From FEN-1219 sp963817615 (GTDB lineage Bacteria > Pseudomonadota > Gammaproteobacteria > Steroidobacterales > Rariloculaceae), in assembly GCA_963817615.1 (NCBI GenBank), contig CAWFPH010000003.1:310001-374000 (forward strand): a stretch of 64,000 nt of DNA, given 5' to 3'. The notes under the pieces are model-generated. The model was not told the DNA's origin. It made no database searches and saw only the letters and a program-made list of their open reading frames with translations. The position numbers and the translations under genes are program-made. Below are positions 24,066 to 33,965 of this stretch, one piece after another (the stretch's first letter is position 1; every line of letters starts with the position of its first letter).

Positions 24066-24274
24066 TCAACCTCCCGTCGCCGGACGCCGGCTTGTTGTTG
24101 GTCGTTTTCGGGTTTCAGCCGCTTTTTGCTTGTCGTCGCCGAGGTGGGCAGGCTTGCCCGCGCTTCGAGACCGTAGAAGAATAGTGACAAGACCCGTGCA
24201 GTTCAACGATCTCGCCGCGACTGTCGAGCTTGACTTTGCGCGAGCGCTGCACGAAACGATGAGGAATCACCAGC

Positions 24275-24601
24275 ATGGACGTCAACGACCGCATCAAGAA
24301 GCAGCTCGAGAGCCACCCGGTGCTGCTCTATATGAAGGGCACTCCGGACTTCCCCCAATGCGGCTTCTCCGCGAAGACCGTGAGCGTGCTGCGCGCGCTC
24401 GACGCGAAGTTCGACTATGTCAACATTTTCGAGGATCCGGAAATCCGCGAGGGTTTGAAGCGCTATTCGAACTGGCCGACCTTTCCGCAGCTCTACGTGA
24501 ACGGCGAGCTGGTCGGCGGCTGCGACATTGCCGTGGAGCTCTACCAATCGGGCGAGCTCAAGCAGATGCTCGAATCGGCGACCGCCACCCAGGCCGGCTG
24601 A
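24275..24601 (+). CDS. grxD: monothiol glutaredoxin (Grx4 type)
   Basis: 108 residues, the normal length. The monothiol active site is CGFS in DFPQCGFSAKT (about residue 29), followed by NWPTFPQLYVNGELVGGCD, the glutathione-binding and cis-Pro segment. Proteins of this type carry and transfer [2Fe-2S] clusters, often with BolA partners, rather than reducing disulfides. It is monocistronic and converges with rnt 10 bases away. Confidence 0.95.
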   Translation: MDVNDRIKKQLESHPVLLYMKGTPDFPQCGFSAKTVSVLRALDAKFDYVNIFEDPEIREGLKRYSNWPTFPQLYVNGELVGGCDIAVELYQSGELKQMLESATATQAG

Positions 24602-24611
24602 TCGCGCGCCG

Positions 24612-25262
24612 TCAGGTGCCGTAAACGCCGCGAAACCGATTGACGACGGCGCAGAAGAGCTGCGCCGTCATTTCGGCGTCGTACAGCGCCGAATGCGCGC
24701 GGGCATCATCCCACTCGAAACCGGCCGCGGTCACCGCGCGGCCGAGCACGGTTTGTCCGTAGGCGACGCCGCCGAGCGTGACGGTGTCGAAGGTCGAGAA
24801 CGGATGGAACGGATTGCGCTTCACGCCCGTGCGCTCTACGGCCGCGTTCAGGAACTGCAAATCGAAAGAGGAATTGTGGCCCACTAGAATCGCACGGCTG
24901 CAGTTCTGCGCTTTCAGCTCTTTGCGCACTTCCTGGAATACGCCGCGCAACGCCTCCGCTTCGTCGATCGCAGGCCGCAGGGGGTGGAACGGGTCGATGC
25001 CGGTGACCTGCAATGAGGCCGGGTCGAGCCGTGAGCCCGGAAACGGCTTCACGAGATAGCGGTGCCGTTCGGCGAGCTCGAGGTCGCCGCCGGCGTTGAG
25101 GCGCACGAGCACGGCCGCGATCTCGAGCAGCGCGTCGGTCGCGCTGTTGAAGCCGCCCGTCTCGACGTCGATGATTACCGGCAGGAAGCCGCGAAAGCGG
25201 CTTGCGATGCCGCTGGCGCTCGCGGCGTCCGGAGCCGCGACGGTTTGGTCGTTCGCGCTCAA
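24612..25262 (-). CDS. rnt: ribonuclease T
   Basis: 216 residues from a TTG at 25262 that overlaps the stop of the preceding gene (TTGA); family length is ~215. It is a DEDD-type 3'-5' exonuclease that trims tRNA and other stable RNA 3' ends. Exonuclease motifs: VIIDVETGGFNSATDALLEI (Exo I, with D and E), GHNSSFDLQFLNAA (Exo II), and AHSALYDAEMTAQLF (Exo III, H and D). The phrase LVKPFPGSRLDPASLQVTGI is typical. The TTG start is inferred from the overlap; no other initiation codon fits the family length as well. Confidence 0.9.
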   Translation of the reverse strand: MSANDQTVAAPDAASASGIASRFRGFLPVIIDVETGGFNSATDALLEIAAVLVRLNAGGDLELAERHRYLVKPFPGSRLDPASLQVTGIDPFHPLRPAIDEAEALRGVFQEVRKELKAQNCSRAILVGHNSSFDLQFLNAAVERTGVKRNPFHPFSTFDTVTLGGVAYGQTVLGRAVTAAGFEWDDARAHSALYDAEMTAQLFCAVVNRFRGVYGT

Positions 25263-26770
25263 TTCGATAGCCGCTCGGCGAGCTCGACCGGGCTGCCGCC
25301 GCGCAGTAGCTCGACGGTGAGTCGGACGCCGAATCCCGTGATTTCGGACGGTATGTGAGCGAGCCCGCCCTTGTGCTGGCCCGCGCTGAGATCGATGTGG
25401 ACCCAGGGCACATCGGCGGGTACGAAGCGGCTCAAAAATCGAGCCGCGAGGATGTGATCGCCATATGTCTCGACGGCGCATTGTTTCACGTCGGCGATAT
25501 CGCTCTTCAAGTCGTCGTCGAAGTCCGCGTCCATCGGAAACGGCCAGACGCGCTCGCCGCTCGCGGTGCCGGCATCCACGAGCGTTTGATTTGCGGCGAT
25601 GCGGTTCGTGAACACGCCCGAATACCGCTCGGTCAGTGCGCCGACGCACGCCCCGGTGAGCGTGGCGTAGTCGACGATCAGGCTCGGCTTCTCACGAGCC
25701 GCGAGCGCGAGCGTATCGGCGAGCACCATGCGGCCTTCCGCGTCCGTGTGGATCACCTGTATGCTCGTGCCGTTCACGGCATGCACGACGTCCTGCGATT
25801 TGTAGGCGGTGCCCGATAGGCGATTCTCGGTGATCGCGAGCCACGCATCGATCGCGTACGGCGCCTCGAGCTCGACGAGCGCAAGCAGGGTGCCGAGCGC
25901 GACCGCGCTGCCTTGCATGTCGGTATGCATATCGAGCATGCCCTTGAACGTTTTCAAGTTCGTGCCGCCGGTATCGAACAAGATGCCTTTACCGACCAGC
26001 GCGAGCGGTGGTCCCGCCGCGCGCGCCGGTCGATAGCTCACGCGCAGAATCCCCGCGTCGCGTGCAGCGTTGCCTTGCGCGACCGCGAGAAACGCTCCGG
26101 CGCCGAGCTTGCGCAGCTCCGCCTCGCCGTAAAACTTCGAGCGCAGCGACCGTTCGGCTGCGAGCGATTCGATCGCCGCGCGGTAGGTCGAGGCCGTCAG
26201 AACGTTCGGCGGCAACGCGGTAAACCAGCGCGCGACGTTGTTGCCGAGCGCCGTGGCCGCCGTGGCCGTGAGGTCGAGGCTCTGCGGTGCGAGCAGCCGC
26301 AGCGCACGCAGACGCGTCCGCCTATCCGGACCGGTGGTCTTATACGTGGGCAGGTCGAAGGCCGCGGCCTGCGCGGCGGCCGTCATCGCGAGGAGCGCGC
26401 GACCCGCGGCCTCCTCGGGCAGGCCCGCCACGGCAACCGCGACGGTCGAGGCTTTGTCGTGCAGCGCCGGACCGAGTGTGCGCCGCGCCCAGCCGAGCGC
26501 GGCGTGAGTCGACTTCGCATCGAATGCGGCGACCGTGACGCCGGTGCCGCGTCCATTGTCGATCCGTGATGTCGCGCTCGACTCGCCGTTCTTCACGGCG
26601 CGTTTCAGCAGGCGAACGAGGTGCGCGCCGCGCGGCAAGCGATCGAGCGTGCTTGCGGCAGCGTGCTTCGGTGCAATCACGATCGCGTGATCGCACGCGT
26701 CGAGCGTCGCACGCGTGAGCGATTGTGCGCGCTGCGTGATCTTCAGCGGTTTGAAATCGGGCAAATTCAT
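25259..26770 (-). CDS. leucyl aminopeptidase family (M17) protein
   Basis: 503 residues from the ATG at 26770. The C-terminal M17 catalytic domain keeps the metal-binding pattern: LVGKGILFDTGGTNLKTFKG, then MHTDMQGSA, then HTDAEGRMVLADTLALA, with the Lys, Asp and Glu ligands in place. The N-terminal half is divergent, as in the broader family that includes PepB-like enzymes. It would be a cytosolic two-metal aminopeptidase. The true PepA usually sits next to holC-valS, so this is probably a second, paralogous M17 enzyme. Its stop overlaps the TTG start of rnt, implying coupled translation. Divergent from aceE. Confidence 0.88.
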   Translation of the reverse strand: MNLPDFKPLKITQRAQSLTRATLDACDHAIVIAPKHAAASTLDRLPRGAHLVRLLKRAVKNGESSATSRIDNGRGTGVTVAAFDAKSTHAALGWARRTLGPALHDKASTVAVAVAGLPEEAAGRALLAMTAAAQAAAFDLPTYKTTGPDRRTRLRALRLLAPQSLDLTATAATALGNNVARWFTALPPNVLTASTYRAAIESLAAERSLRSKFYGEAELRKLGAGAFLAVAQGNAARDAGILRVSYRPARAAGPPLALVGKGILFDTGGTNLKTFKGMLDMHTDMQGSAVALGTLLALVELEAPYAIDAWLAITENRLSGTAYKSQDVVHAVNGTSIQVIHTDAEGRMVLADTLALAAREKPSLIVDYATLTGACVGALTERYSGVFTNRIAANQTLVDAGTASGERVWPFPMDADFDDDLKSDIADVKQCAVETYGDHILAARFLSRFVPADVPWVHIDLSAGQHKGGLAHIPSEITGFGVRLTVELLRGGSPVELAERLSN

Positions 26771-26954
26771 TCGTCGCAACGCGCTTCGTCGACGCAGGGT
26801 CTTGCCTTGACCGGCTTTGGGCAAACCCCGATCATAGCGCCGCTGAGAGGGCCGGGTTTCAGCGGGCCTCGTGGTTGGGGCTGCATCGTAACAGAGATTC
26901 TCTGCCCTAGCTGCGTGCTCGACCCTGCCACGGCGTAATGGAGTACAGTGCCCT

Positions 26955-29698
26955 ATGGCGAGCGCAAGACCACTGCCGCTGTTCGGTCTCCGCGGCGACG
27001 ATTCGGATCCCGAAGAAACGCAGGACTGGCTCGAATCGATCGACTCGGTGCTGCGAGTACACGGCGCGGAGCGCGCGCACTTCCTGCTCGAGTGCATGAT
27101 CGATCATGCGCGCCGTTCCGGCGCGTACCTGCCGTACAGCCCGAACACGGCTTACCTCAACACGATTCCGGTCGGCCGCGAGCCGGACTACCCGGGCGAT
27201 CGCGCGATCGAGCGGCGCATCGAGGCGTACATTCGCTGGAACGCGATGGCGATGGTCGTCCATGCCAACCGCAAGAGCTCGGAATACGGCGGGCACATCG
27301 CGAGCTACGCGTCCTCGGCCACGCTCTACGAGGTCGGCTTCAATCATTTTTGGCGCGCGCCCAGCGTCGATCACGGCGGAGATCTCGTGTTCTTCCAAGG
27401 GCACTCTTCGCCGGGCATCTATGCACGCGCGTTCCTCGAGGGGCGCTTGACGACCGAGAACCTCAATCACTTTCGTCAGGAGGTCGTCGGTCTCGGCGTC
27501 GGGCTGTCGTCGTATCCGCACCCCTGGCTGATGCCGGAGTTCTGGCAGTTCCCGACCGTGTCGATGGGCCTGGGGCCGATGATGGCGATTTATCAGGCGC
27601 GATTCATGCGCTACCTCGAGCATCGCGGCATTCTGCCGGCCCAGGATCGCAAGATTTGGTGCTTCCTCGGCGACGGCGAGACCGACGAGCCGGAATCGAT
27701 GGGCGCGATCACGATGCCGGTGCGCGAGCGGCTCGACAACTTGATCTTCGTGATCAACTGCAATCTGCAGCGGCTCGACGGCCCCGTTCGCGGTAACGGC
27801 AAGATCATCCAGGAGCTCGAGGCCGCCTATCAGGGCGCCGGCTGGAACGTGATCAAGGTCATTTGGGGATCGCGCTGGGATCCGTTGCTCGCGCGCGATC
27901 AGAGCGGCGTGCTCCGCAAGACCATGGAAGAGTGCGTCGACGGCGAGTACCAGTCGTTCAAGGCAAAGGGCGGCGCGTACACCCGCGAGCATTTCTTCGG
28001 GCGCTATCCCGAGCTCAAGGCGATGGTCGCGCACCTATCGGACGAGGACATTTGGCACTTGAACCGCGGCGGCCACGACGCCGTGAAGGTCTACGCCGCG
28101 TACCACCAGGCCGTCCAGCACGAGGGCCGGCCGACCGTGATTCTTGCGAAGACCGTGAAGGGCTACGGAATGGGCCACGCGGGCGAAGGGCTGAACATCA
28201 CGCACCAGAAGAAAAAGGTCGACGACGACGATCTGAAGGTCTTCCGCGACCGCTTCCATATCCCGATCTCCGATGAGGACATCGCGAAGCTCTCGTACTA
28301 CAAGCCCGCGGAGGACAGCGAGGAGATCCGCTATCTCAAGGAGCGCCGCGAGAAGCTCGGCGGCTTCTTCCCCCGGCGTCGGACGAAGGCCGAGCCACTC
28401 GAAGTGCCGCCGCTCGAGTTCTTCAAGAGCCAGCTCGAGGGCAGCGGCGATCGCGAGTTCTCGACCACGATGGCGTTCGTGAGAATTCTGACCGCGCTCG
28501 TGCGCGACAAGAACATCGGGCAACGGATCGTGCCGATCGTCCCGGACGAGGCGCGCACGTTCGGCATGGAGGGCATGTTCCGTCAGATCGGCATCTATTC
28601 GTCGGTCGGACAGCTGTACACGCCGCAGGACGCGGACCAGCTCACCTACTACCGCGAGGACAAGCAGGGACAGATGCTCGAGGAGGGCATCAACGAAGGC
28701 GGCTCGTACTGCTCGTGGATCGCGGCGGGCACCGCGTACTCCAACCACGGCGTGCAGATGATCCCCTTCTATATCTACTACTCGATGTTCGGCTTTCAGC
28801 GGATCGGCGATTTCGCCTGGGCCGGCGGCGACATGCAGGCGCGCGGATTTTTGATCGGCGGCACCGCCGGACGCACGACGCTCGCAGGCGAGGGCTTGCA
28901 GCATCAGGACGGCCACAGTCAGCTCGTCGCGACAACGATTCCGAACTGCCGCGCGTACGACCCCTGCTACAACTACGAGCTCGCGGTCATCATCCAAGAC
29001 GGGCTGCGCCGGATGTGCGCCGAGCAGGAGAACATTTTCTATTACATCAGCTGCATGAACGAGAACTACACGCATCCGGCGTTGCCGGACGGCGTGCAGG
29101 AAGGAATCTTGCGCGGCATGTATCTCCTCAAGACCGGCGGGAAAAGCAAACCCAAAGGCAAAGCCAAAACCACGGCAAGACCAAGACCAAGACCAAGACG
29201 GAGGCGCGCGTGCAGCTGTTCGGCTCGGGCACGATTCTCCGCGAGGTTCTCGAGGCAGCCGCGCTGCTCGAGCAGAAGTTCGGCGTGCCGGCCGACGTGT
29301 GGAGCGTCACGAGCTTCAGCGAGCTCAGGCGCGAGGCGCTCGACGTCGAGCATTGGAACACGTTGCATCCCGAGGCCGAGCCGCGGACGAGCTACGTCGC
29401 CAAGACCCTCGCAGGCAAGAGCGGTCCGTTCGTGGCTGCGACGGACTACATGAAGCTCGTCTCGGATCAAATCCGCCAATGGGTGCCGGGTCGCTACGTC
29501 GTGCTCGGCACGGACGGATTCGGCCGTAGCGACGGTCGTCATGCGCTGCGCGAGCACTTCGAGGTGGATCGCCGCTCGATCGCGATCGCCGCGCTCAAAG
29601 CGCTCGCCGATGACGGCGGCATCGATGCGGAAACGGTCGCGACGGCGATCGCCGAGTTCGATATCGATCCCGAGAAACCGTCGCCTGTCACCTTGTAA
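26955..29698 (+). CDS. aceE: pyruvate dehydrogenase E1 component (homodimeric type), with apparent frameshift
   Basis: E1 decarboxylates pyruvate with thiamine diphosphate and acetylates the lipoyl domains of E2. About 725 codons read as AceE in the first frame, with the ThDP motif GDGETDEPES near residue 239 and FGMEGMFRQIGIYS and GGTAGRTTLAGEGLQHQDGH further on. After YLLKTGG (around 29130) that frame leaves the family and stops at 29453. The frame one base back carries the rest, from about 29201 (RVQLFGSGTILREV to the end at 29698). The switch lies in a Lys/Thr linker encoded by AAGACC repeats (29177-29200). One base appears to be missing. Because flanking homology is near perfect and the operon is otherwise intact, an assembly error or very recent mutation is most likely. 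It starts the aceE-aceF-lpd operon. Confidence 0.9.
29177..29200 (+). repeat. short AAGACC tandem repeat in the aceE linker
   Basis: Four near-perfect 6-base units (AAGACC x3, then AAGACG) encoding alternating Lys-Thr in the downstream frame. Such tracts are prone to slippage, and this one coincides with the aceE frame break. Confidence 0.85.
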
Positions 29699-29723
29699 GG
29701 CGGGCTCGCTACAAAGGGCTGTC

Positions 29724-31406
29724 GTGGACGTCGTCGTACCGGAACTCGGTGACTTTGCCGACGTAGAGATCATCGAGATCCTCGTGAAGCCGGGCGATCG
29801 CGTGGCGCGCGAGCAGGGGCTCATCACGCTCGAGACAGAGAAGGCCACGATGGACGTGCCGTCGCCCGAGGCCGGCCGGGTCGGCGCTCTGAATGTCAAG
29901 GTCGGCGACCGCGTGTCGGCCGGCAACGTGATCCTCTCGCTCGAGACGGAAGACGGCGCCGACGAGAGCGGCGACGGTGCACACGGCGGTCGCGGCGAGC
30001 CGACCGCAGCGCCCGCTGCCGCGGCCCGCAACGAGCCCGCGGCAGCGCCCCGTGCGGCGGCTCGCAACGAGCAGGCCGCCGCAGCGGCGCCGGCTCCGAC
30101 AGCCGCCGGCGACGGCGCGCCGCGCGTCGTCACCGTTCCCGACCTCGGCGACTTCGGCGACGTCGAGATCATCGAGGTGCTCGTGAAGCCCGGCGACCGC
30201 GTCGCGGCCGAGCAGGGACTCGTCACACTCGAGACCGAGAAAGCCAGCATGGACGTGCCTTCGCCGGAGCCCGGCGAAGTGCTCGAGCTCAAAGTGAAGA
30301 CCGGCGATCACGTCTCTGCAGGCGATCCGCTGCTCGTGCTCCGCGCGGCCGGCGGGGCACCTGCGGCGCCGCGGCCCGAAGCGCCGGCGGCTGCGAGCGT
30401 GGCCGTCGCGCAGCCAACGGCGGCGCCGCTCCATGCGGCAGCCCCGCCGAATGTGCCGCGTGTCGCCGCGCCCGCTTCGCAGGCCGCGACCGCCGCGACG
30501 AGCTTCGGCGACGCACACGCGAGCCCGTCCGTGCGCAAGCTCGCGCGCGAGCTCGGGGTCGAGCTCGGGCGAGTTCGCGGCTCCGGGAGGAAGGGCCGTA
30601 TAACGGCAGACGACCTGAAGGCGTTCGTCAAGGAGACGCTGCGCAGCGGGGGAGCCGGGCCCGCGCTGCCGCGGATCCCGACCGTCGATTTCGCGAAGTT
30701 CGGCGAGATCGCAACGGAGCCGCTCACTCGAATCCAAAAGATCTCGGGACCGCGCCTGCAGGCGAGCTGGATCAACGTGCCGCACGTCACGCAGCACGAC
30801 GAGGCCGACATCACGGAGCTCGAGGCGCTCCGCACCTCGCTCAAGGATCAGGCGGAGGCGCGCGGTGTCAAGCTCACTCCGCTCGCGTTCGTCATTCGCG
30901 CGTGCGTGCTCGCGCTCGCGGAGATGCCGCACTTCAAGTCGTCGCTCGCCCCAGATGGGCAGAGCCTGATCGTGAAGCGTTACACGCACATCGGCTTCGC
31001 TGCCGACACACCGAACGGCTTGCTCGTGCCCGTGATTCGCGATGCCGATAAGAAGGACGTCTACGAGCTCGCGGTTGCGCTCGCAGCGCTGTCGGAGAAG
31101 GCGCGGGCCGGCAAGCTTTCGGCCGACGAGATGCAAGGCGGCGTGTTCTCGGTGTCGAGCCTCGGCGGAATCGGCGGGCGGTTCTTCACGCCGATCATCA
31201 ATGCGCCCGAGGTCGCGATTCTCGGCGTCTCGCGCAGTCAATGGCAGCCGGTCTACCGAGGAACCGCGTTCGTCCCTCGGCTCATGTTGCCGCTGTCGCT
31301 ATCGTACGACCACCGTGTGATCGACGGCGCGAAGGCCGTACGCTTCACGACGCGCCTCGCCGCGATCCTCGCGGACGGCGCGAAGCTCGTCGAGGCGATT
31401 CCTTGA
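29724..31406 (+). CDS. aceF: pyruvate dehydrogenase E2, dihydrolipoamide acetyltransferase (two lipoyl domains)
   Basis: 560 residues from the GTG at 29724 (in the family-typical position, just before VVVPELGDF). It transfers acetyl groups to CoA and forms the core of the complex. Lipoyl domains at ~1-78 (Lys40 in ETEKATMD) and ~134-208 (Lys173 in ETEKASMD) are joined by Ala/Pro-rich linkers. The peripheral subunit-binding domain (SPSVRKLARELGVELGRVRG) is ~266-303, and the catalytic domain runs ~325-560 with the active-site motif DHRVIDG (His530, Asp534). It lies 25 bases after aceE and 10 before lpd. Confidence 0.95.
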   Translation: MDVVVPELGDFADVEIIEILVKPGDRVAREQGLITLETEKATMDVPSPEAGRVGALNVKVGDRVSAGNVILSLETEDGADESGDGAHGGRGEPTAAPAAAARNEPAAAPRAAARNEQAAAAAPAPTAAGDGAPRVVTVPDLGDFGDVEIIEVLVKPGDRVAAEQGLVTLETEKASMDVPSPEPGEVLELKVKTGDHVSAGDPLLVLRAAGGAPAAPRPEAPAAASVAVAQPTAAPLHAAAPPNVPRVAAPASQAATAATSFGDAHASPSVRKLARELGVELGRVRGSGRKGRITADDLKAFVKETLRSGGAGPALPRIPTVDFAKFGEIATEPLTRIQKISGPRLQASWINVPHVTQHDEADITELEALRTSLKDQAEARGVKLTPLAFVIRACVLALAEMPHFKSSLAPDGQSLIVKRYTHIGFAADTPNGLLVPVIRDADKKDVYELAVALAALSEKARAGKLSADEMQGGVFSVSSLGGIGGRFFTPIINAPEVAILGVSRSQWQPVYRGTAFVPRLMLPLSLSYDHRVIDGAKAVRFTTRLAAILADGAKLVEAIP

Positions 31407-31416
31407 GCACGGTACG

Positions 31417-33261
31417 GTGAGCGGCGACGTCGAGGTTCGCGTCCCCGAGCTCGGCGACTTTCCGGCCGTCGACGTGATCGACGTGCACGTGAAGCCCGGG
31501 GATCGGCTGTCCCTCGACGATCCGCTGATTACGCTGGAAACCGACAAGGCCACGATGGACGTGCCGGCCACGCAACCCGGGACGGTGGTCTCCGTCGCGG
31601 TCAAGGTGGGCGACAGGATCGGCGCCGGAGACTTGATCTTGACGCTGGCGCCCGAGGCCGGGCAGCCGAGCGGTGCGGCGGCCCCGGGGCCGGCCGGGGC
31701 TGCCACGGCGAAGGCGAGCCGCGTCGAACCCGCCGCGCCGGCGCCGAGCGACGCCGGCGCCGCGCGCCCGGGGACAACCGCGCAGATGCCGGCTTCGACG
31801 CCCAGGGCAGCCGCCGCAGCGGCCGCTGCCGTCGCACCGGCTACCGCGCCGGCGGGGCCGCGGCTCGTCGTGATCGGTGCCGGGCCGGGCGGCTACACGG
31901 CCGCGTTTCGCGCGGCCGATCTGGGGCTCGACGTCACGCTCGTCGAGCGCTGGCCAACGCTCGGCGGCGTCTGCCTGAACGTCGGCTGTATTCCGTCGAA
32001 GGCGTTGCTGCATGCCGCGCGGGTGATCGAGGAGGCCCACGAGATGGGAGCGCACGGCGTCGCGTTCGGGGCGCCGCAGGTCGATACCGCGAAGCTGGGC
32101 GCTTGGAAGAGCGGCGTCGTACGTCAGCTCACGAGCGGTCTCGATGCGCTCGCGAAGCAGCGCAAGGTTCGGGTCTTGCGCGGCAGCGCACGCTTCGCCG
32201 GACCGAACCGGGTCGAGGTCGACCGCGATGGCGCGCAGGAAGTCGTCGAGTTCGATCAGTGCATCATTGCGGCCGGCAGCGAGCCGACGGTCCTGCCGAA
32301 TCTGCCCGACGATCCGCGCATCATCGACTCGACCGGTGCGCTCGAAGTAGGCGACTTGCCGCAGCGCATGCTCGTGATCGGCGGCGGCATCATCGGTCTC
32401 GAGATGGCGACCGTCTATGATGCGCTGGGCGTGCAGGTCTCGGTCGTCGAGCTCACGAAGACCTTGATACCGGGTTGCGACCGCGATCTCGTGAAGCCTC
32501 TCGAGAAGCGGATCAAGGCGCGCTACGAAGCGATCATGCTCGGCACGCGCGTCGTGCGAGTCGAGGCCGGTGAGCGCGGGATCGCGGTCCATTTCGACGG
32601 CGACGAAGCGCCGGCCGAGCCGCAGGTCTACGGCAAGGTGCTGGTCGCCGTGGGGCGCAGCCCGAACGGCCTTAGGCTCGGTGCCGAGCGTGCCGGCGTC
32701 GCGGTGGACCCGCGCGGCTTCGTTCCCGTGGACCGCCAGCAGCGCACGAACGTGCCGCACATCTTCGCGATCGGCGACATCGTGGGGCCGCCCATGCTCG
32801 CCCACAAGGCGACCCACGAGGGCAGGGTGGCCGCCGAGGTAGCGGCCGGACAGAAGAGCTTTTTCGACGCGCGGGTCGTGCCCGCGGTCGCGTACACCGA
32901 TCCGGAGATCGCATGGGTCGGCCTCACGGAGGATGATGCGAAGGCGCTCGGCACGGACTACGAAAAGGGCTCGTTTCCGTGGGTCGCAAGCGCGCGCTCG
33001 CTCACGCTCGGTCGCAGCGAAGGCCTCACGAAGCTACTGTTCGACGGCGCCACCGGCCGCGTGCTCGGCGCCGGGATCGTCGGCACGAACGCCGGCGATT
33101 TGATCGCCGAGGCCGCGCTCGCGATCGAGATGGGCTGCGATGCGGAGGACATCGGGCTCACGATTCACCCGCACCCCACGCTCTCCGAGACGCTGGCGTT
33201 CTCGGCCGAGGCGGCCGAGGGCACGATCACCGATCTCTACGTTCCGAAAAGGCGCCGCTGA
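31417..33261 (+). CDS. lpdA: dihydrolipoamide dehydrogenase with N-terminal lipoyl domain
   Basis: 614 residues from a GTG. Residues ~1-80 are an extra lipoyl domain (Lys44 in ETDKATMD), joined by an Ala/Pro linker (~80-147) to a complete E3: FAD motif IGAGPGGY (153-160), redox-active disulfide Cys186/Cys191 in GGVCLNVGCIPSK, the NAD-binding GGGIIGLEMATVYDALG segment, and the C-terminal HPHPTLSETLAF with the active-site His. It reoxidises dihydrolipoyl groups with NAD+. E3 proteins with a lipoyl domain are known from Neisseria and Ralstonia. It is the last gene of the pyruvate dehydrogenase operon. Confidence 0.95.
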   Translation: MSGDVEVRVPELGDFPAVDVIDVHVKPGDRLSLDDPLITLETDKATMDVPATQPGTVVSVAVKVGDRIGAGDLILTLAPEAGQPSGAAAPGPAGAATAKASRVEPAAPAPSDAGAARPGTTAQMPASTPRAAAAAAAAVAPATAPAGPRLVVIGAGPGGYTAAFRAADLGLDVTLVERWPTLGGVCLNVGCIPSKALLHAARVIEEAHEMGAHGVAFGAPQVDTAKLGAWKSGVVRQLTSGLDALAKQRKVRVLRGSARFAGPNRVEVDRDGAQEVVEFDQCIIAAGSEPTVLPNLPDDPRIIDSTGALEVGDLPQRMLVIGGGIIGLEMATVYDALGVQVSVVELTKTLIPGCDRDLVKPLEKRIKARYEAIMLGTRVVRVEAGERGIAVHFDGDEAPAEPQVYGKVLVAVGRSPNGLRLGAERAGVAVDPRGFVPVDRQQRTNVPHIFAIGDIVGPPMLAHKATHEGRVAAEVAAGQKSFFDARVVPAVAYTDPEIAWVGLTEDDAKALGTDYEKGSFPWVASARSLTLGRSEGLTKLLFDGATGRVLGAGIVGTNAGDLIAEAALAIEMGCDAEDIGLTIHPHPTLSETLAFSAEAAEGTITDLYVPKRRR

Positions 33262-33329
33262 TCGCCGGCGGGCCGCGACCGACCTCCGAGCCCGTCGACC
33301 GCCGCGCGGCGTGAAGCGGGCGCGACTCT

Positions 33330-33965
33330 TCAGGCCACGGTCTTGTCCGCGAACTCGCAGAGGTCGGCGATGAGACAGGTCGGGCACTGCGGTTTGCGCG
33401 CCTTGCAGACATAGCGGCCGTGCAGGATCAGCCAGTGATGCGCCCGCTGCTTGTACTTGGGCGGCGTGGTTGCGACCAGCGCATCCTCGACCGCCCGCAC
33501 CGTAGCACCGCGAGCAAGCCCGGTGCGATTCGCGACTCGATAGATATGGGTGTCGACCGCGATCGTCGGCTCGCCGAAGGCGGTGTTCAGCACGACGTTC
33601 GCGGTCTTGCGGCCGACGCCCGGCAGCGCCTCGAGCGCCTCGCGCTCGTGCGGCACGGCGCCGCCGTGCTGTTCGACGAGCGTGCGGGAGAGTGCGATCA
33701 CGTTCTTGGCCTTGGTATTGAACAGCCCGATCGTCTTGATGTAGTGCTTCAGACCCATTTCGCCGAGATCGACGATTGCCCGCGGCGTGTGCGCGACCTT
33801 GAACAGCTCGGCAGTCGCCCTGTTCACGCTCGCGTCGGTCGCCTGCGCGGACAAAACGACGGCCACGAGCAGCTCGAACGGCGTCCTGTAGGCGAGCTCC
33901 GTTTTCGGTTCCGGATTCGCCCGCGCAAAGCGCTCGAAGATCTTGCGGCGGCGCGCGGGTGTCAC
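33330..33965 (-). CDS. nth: endonuclease III
   Basis: 211 residues from a GTG at 33965 that overlaps the rnfE stop (GTGA); longer extensions lack homology. It is a DNA glycosylase/AP lyase for oxidised pyrimidines. The helix-hairpin-helix LPGVGRKTANVVL holds catalytic Lys120, Asp138 is in VDTHIYRVANR, and the [4Fe-4S] cysteines are at 187, 194, 197 and 203, all matching the standard Nth positions. Its place at the end of an rnf operon is usual in gammaproteobacteria. Converges with lpdA. Confidence 0.96.
   Translation of the reverse strand: MTPARRRKIFERFARANPEPKTELAYRTPFELLVAVVLSAQATDASVNRATAELFKVAHTPRAIVDLGEMGLKHYIKTIGLFNTKAKNVIALSRTLVEQHGGAVPHEREALEALPGVGRKTANVVLNTAFGEPTIAVDTHIYRVANRTGLARGATVRAVEDALVATTPPKYKQRAHHWLILHGRYVCKARKPQCPTCLIADLCEFADKTVA

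Noticed and set aside
29138..29180. Programmed -1 ribosomal frameshift in aceE
   Set aside because: No X-XXY-YYZ heptamer in the zero frame and no obvious downstream pseudoknot; an indel in the repeat explains the break more simply.
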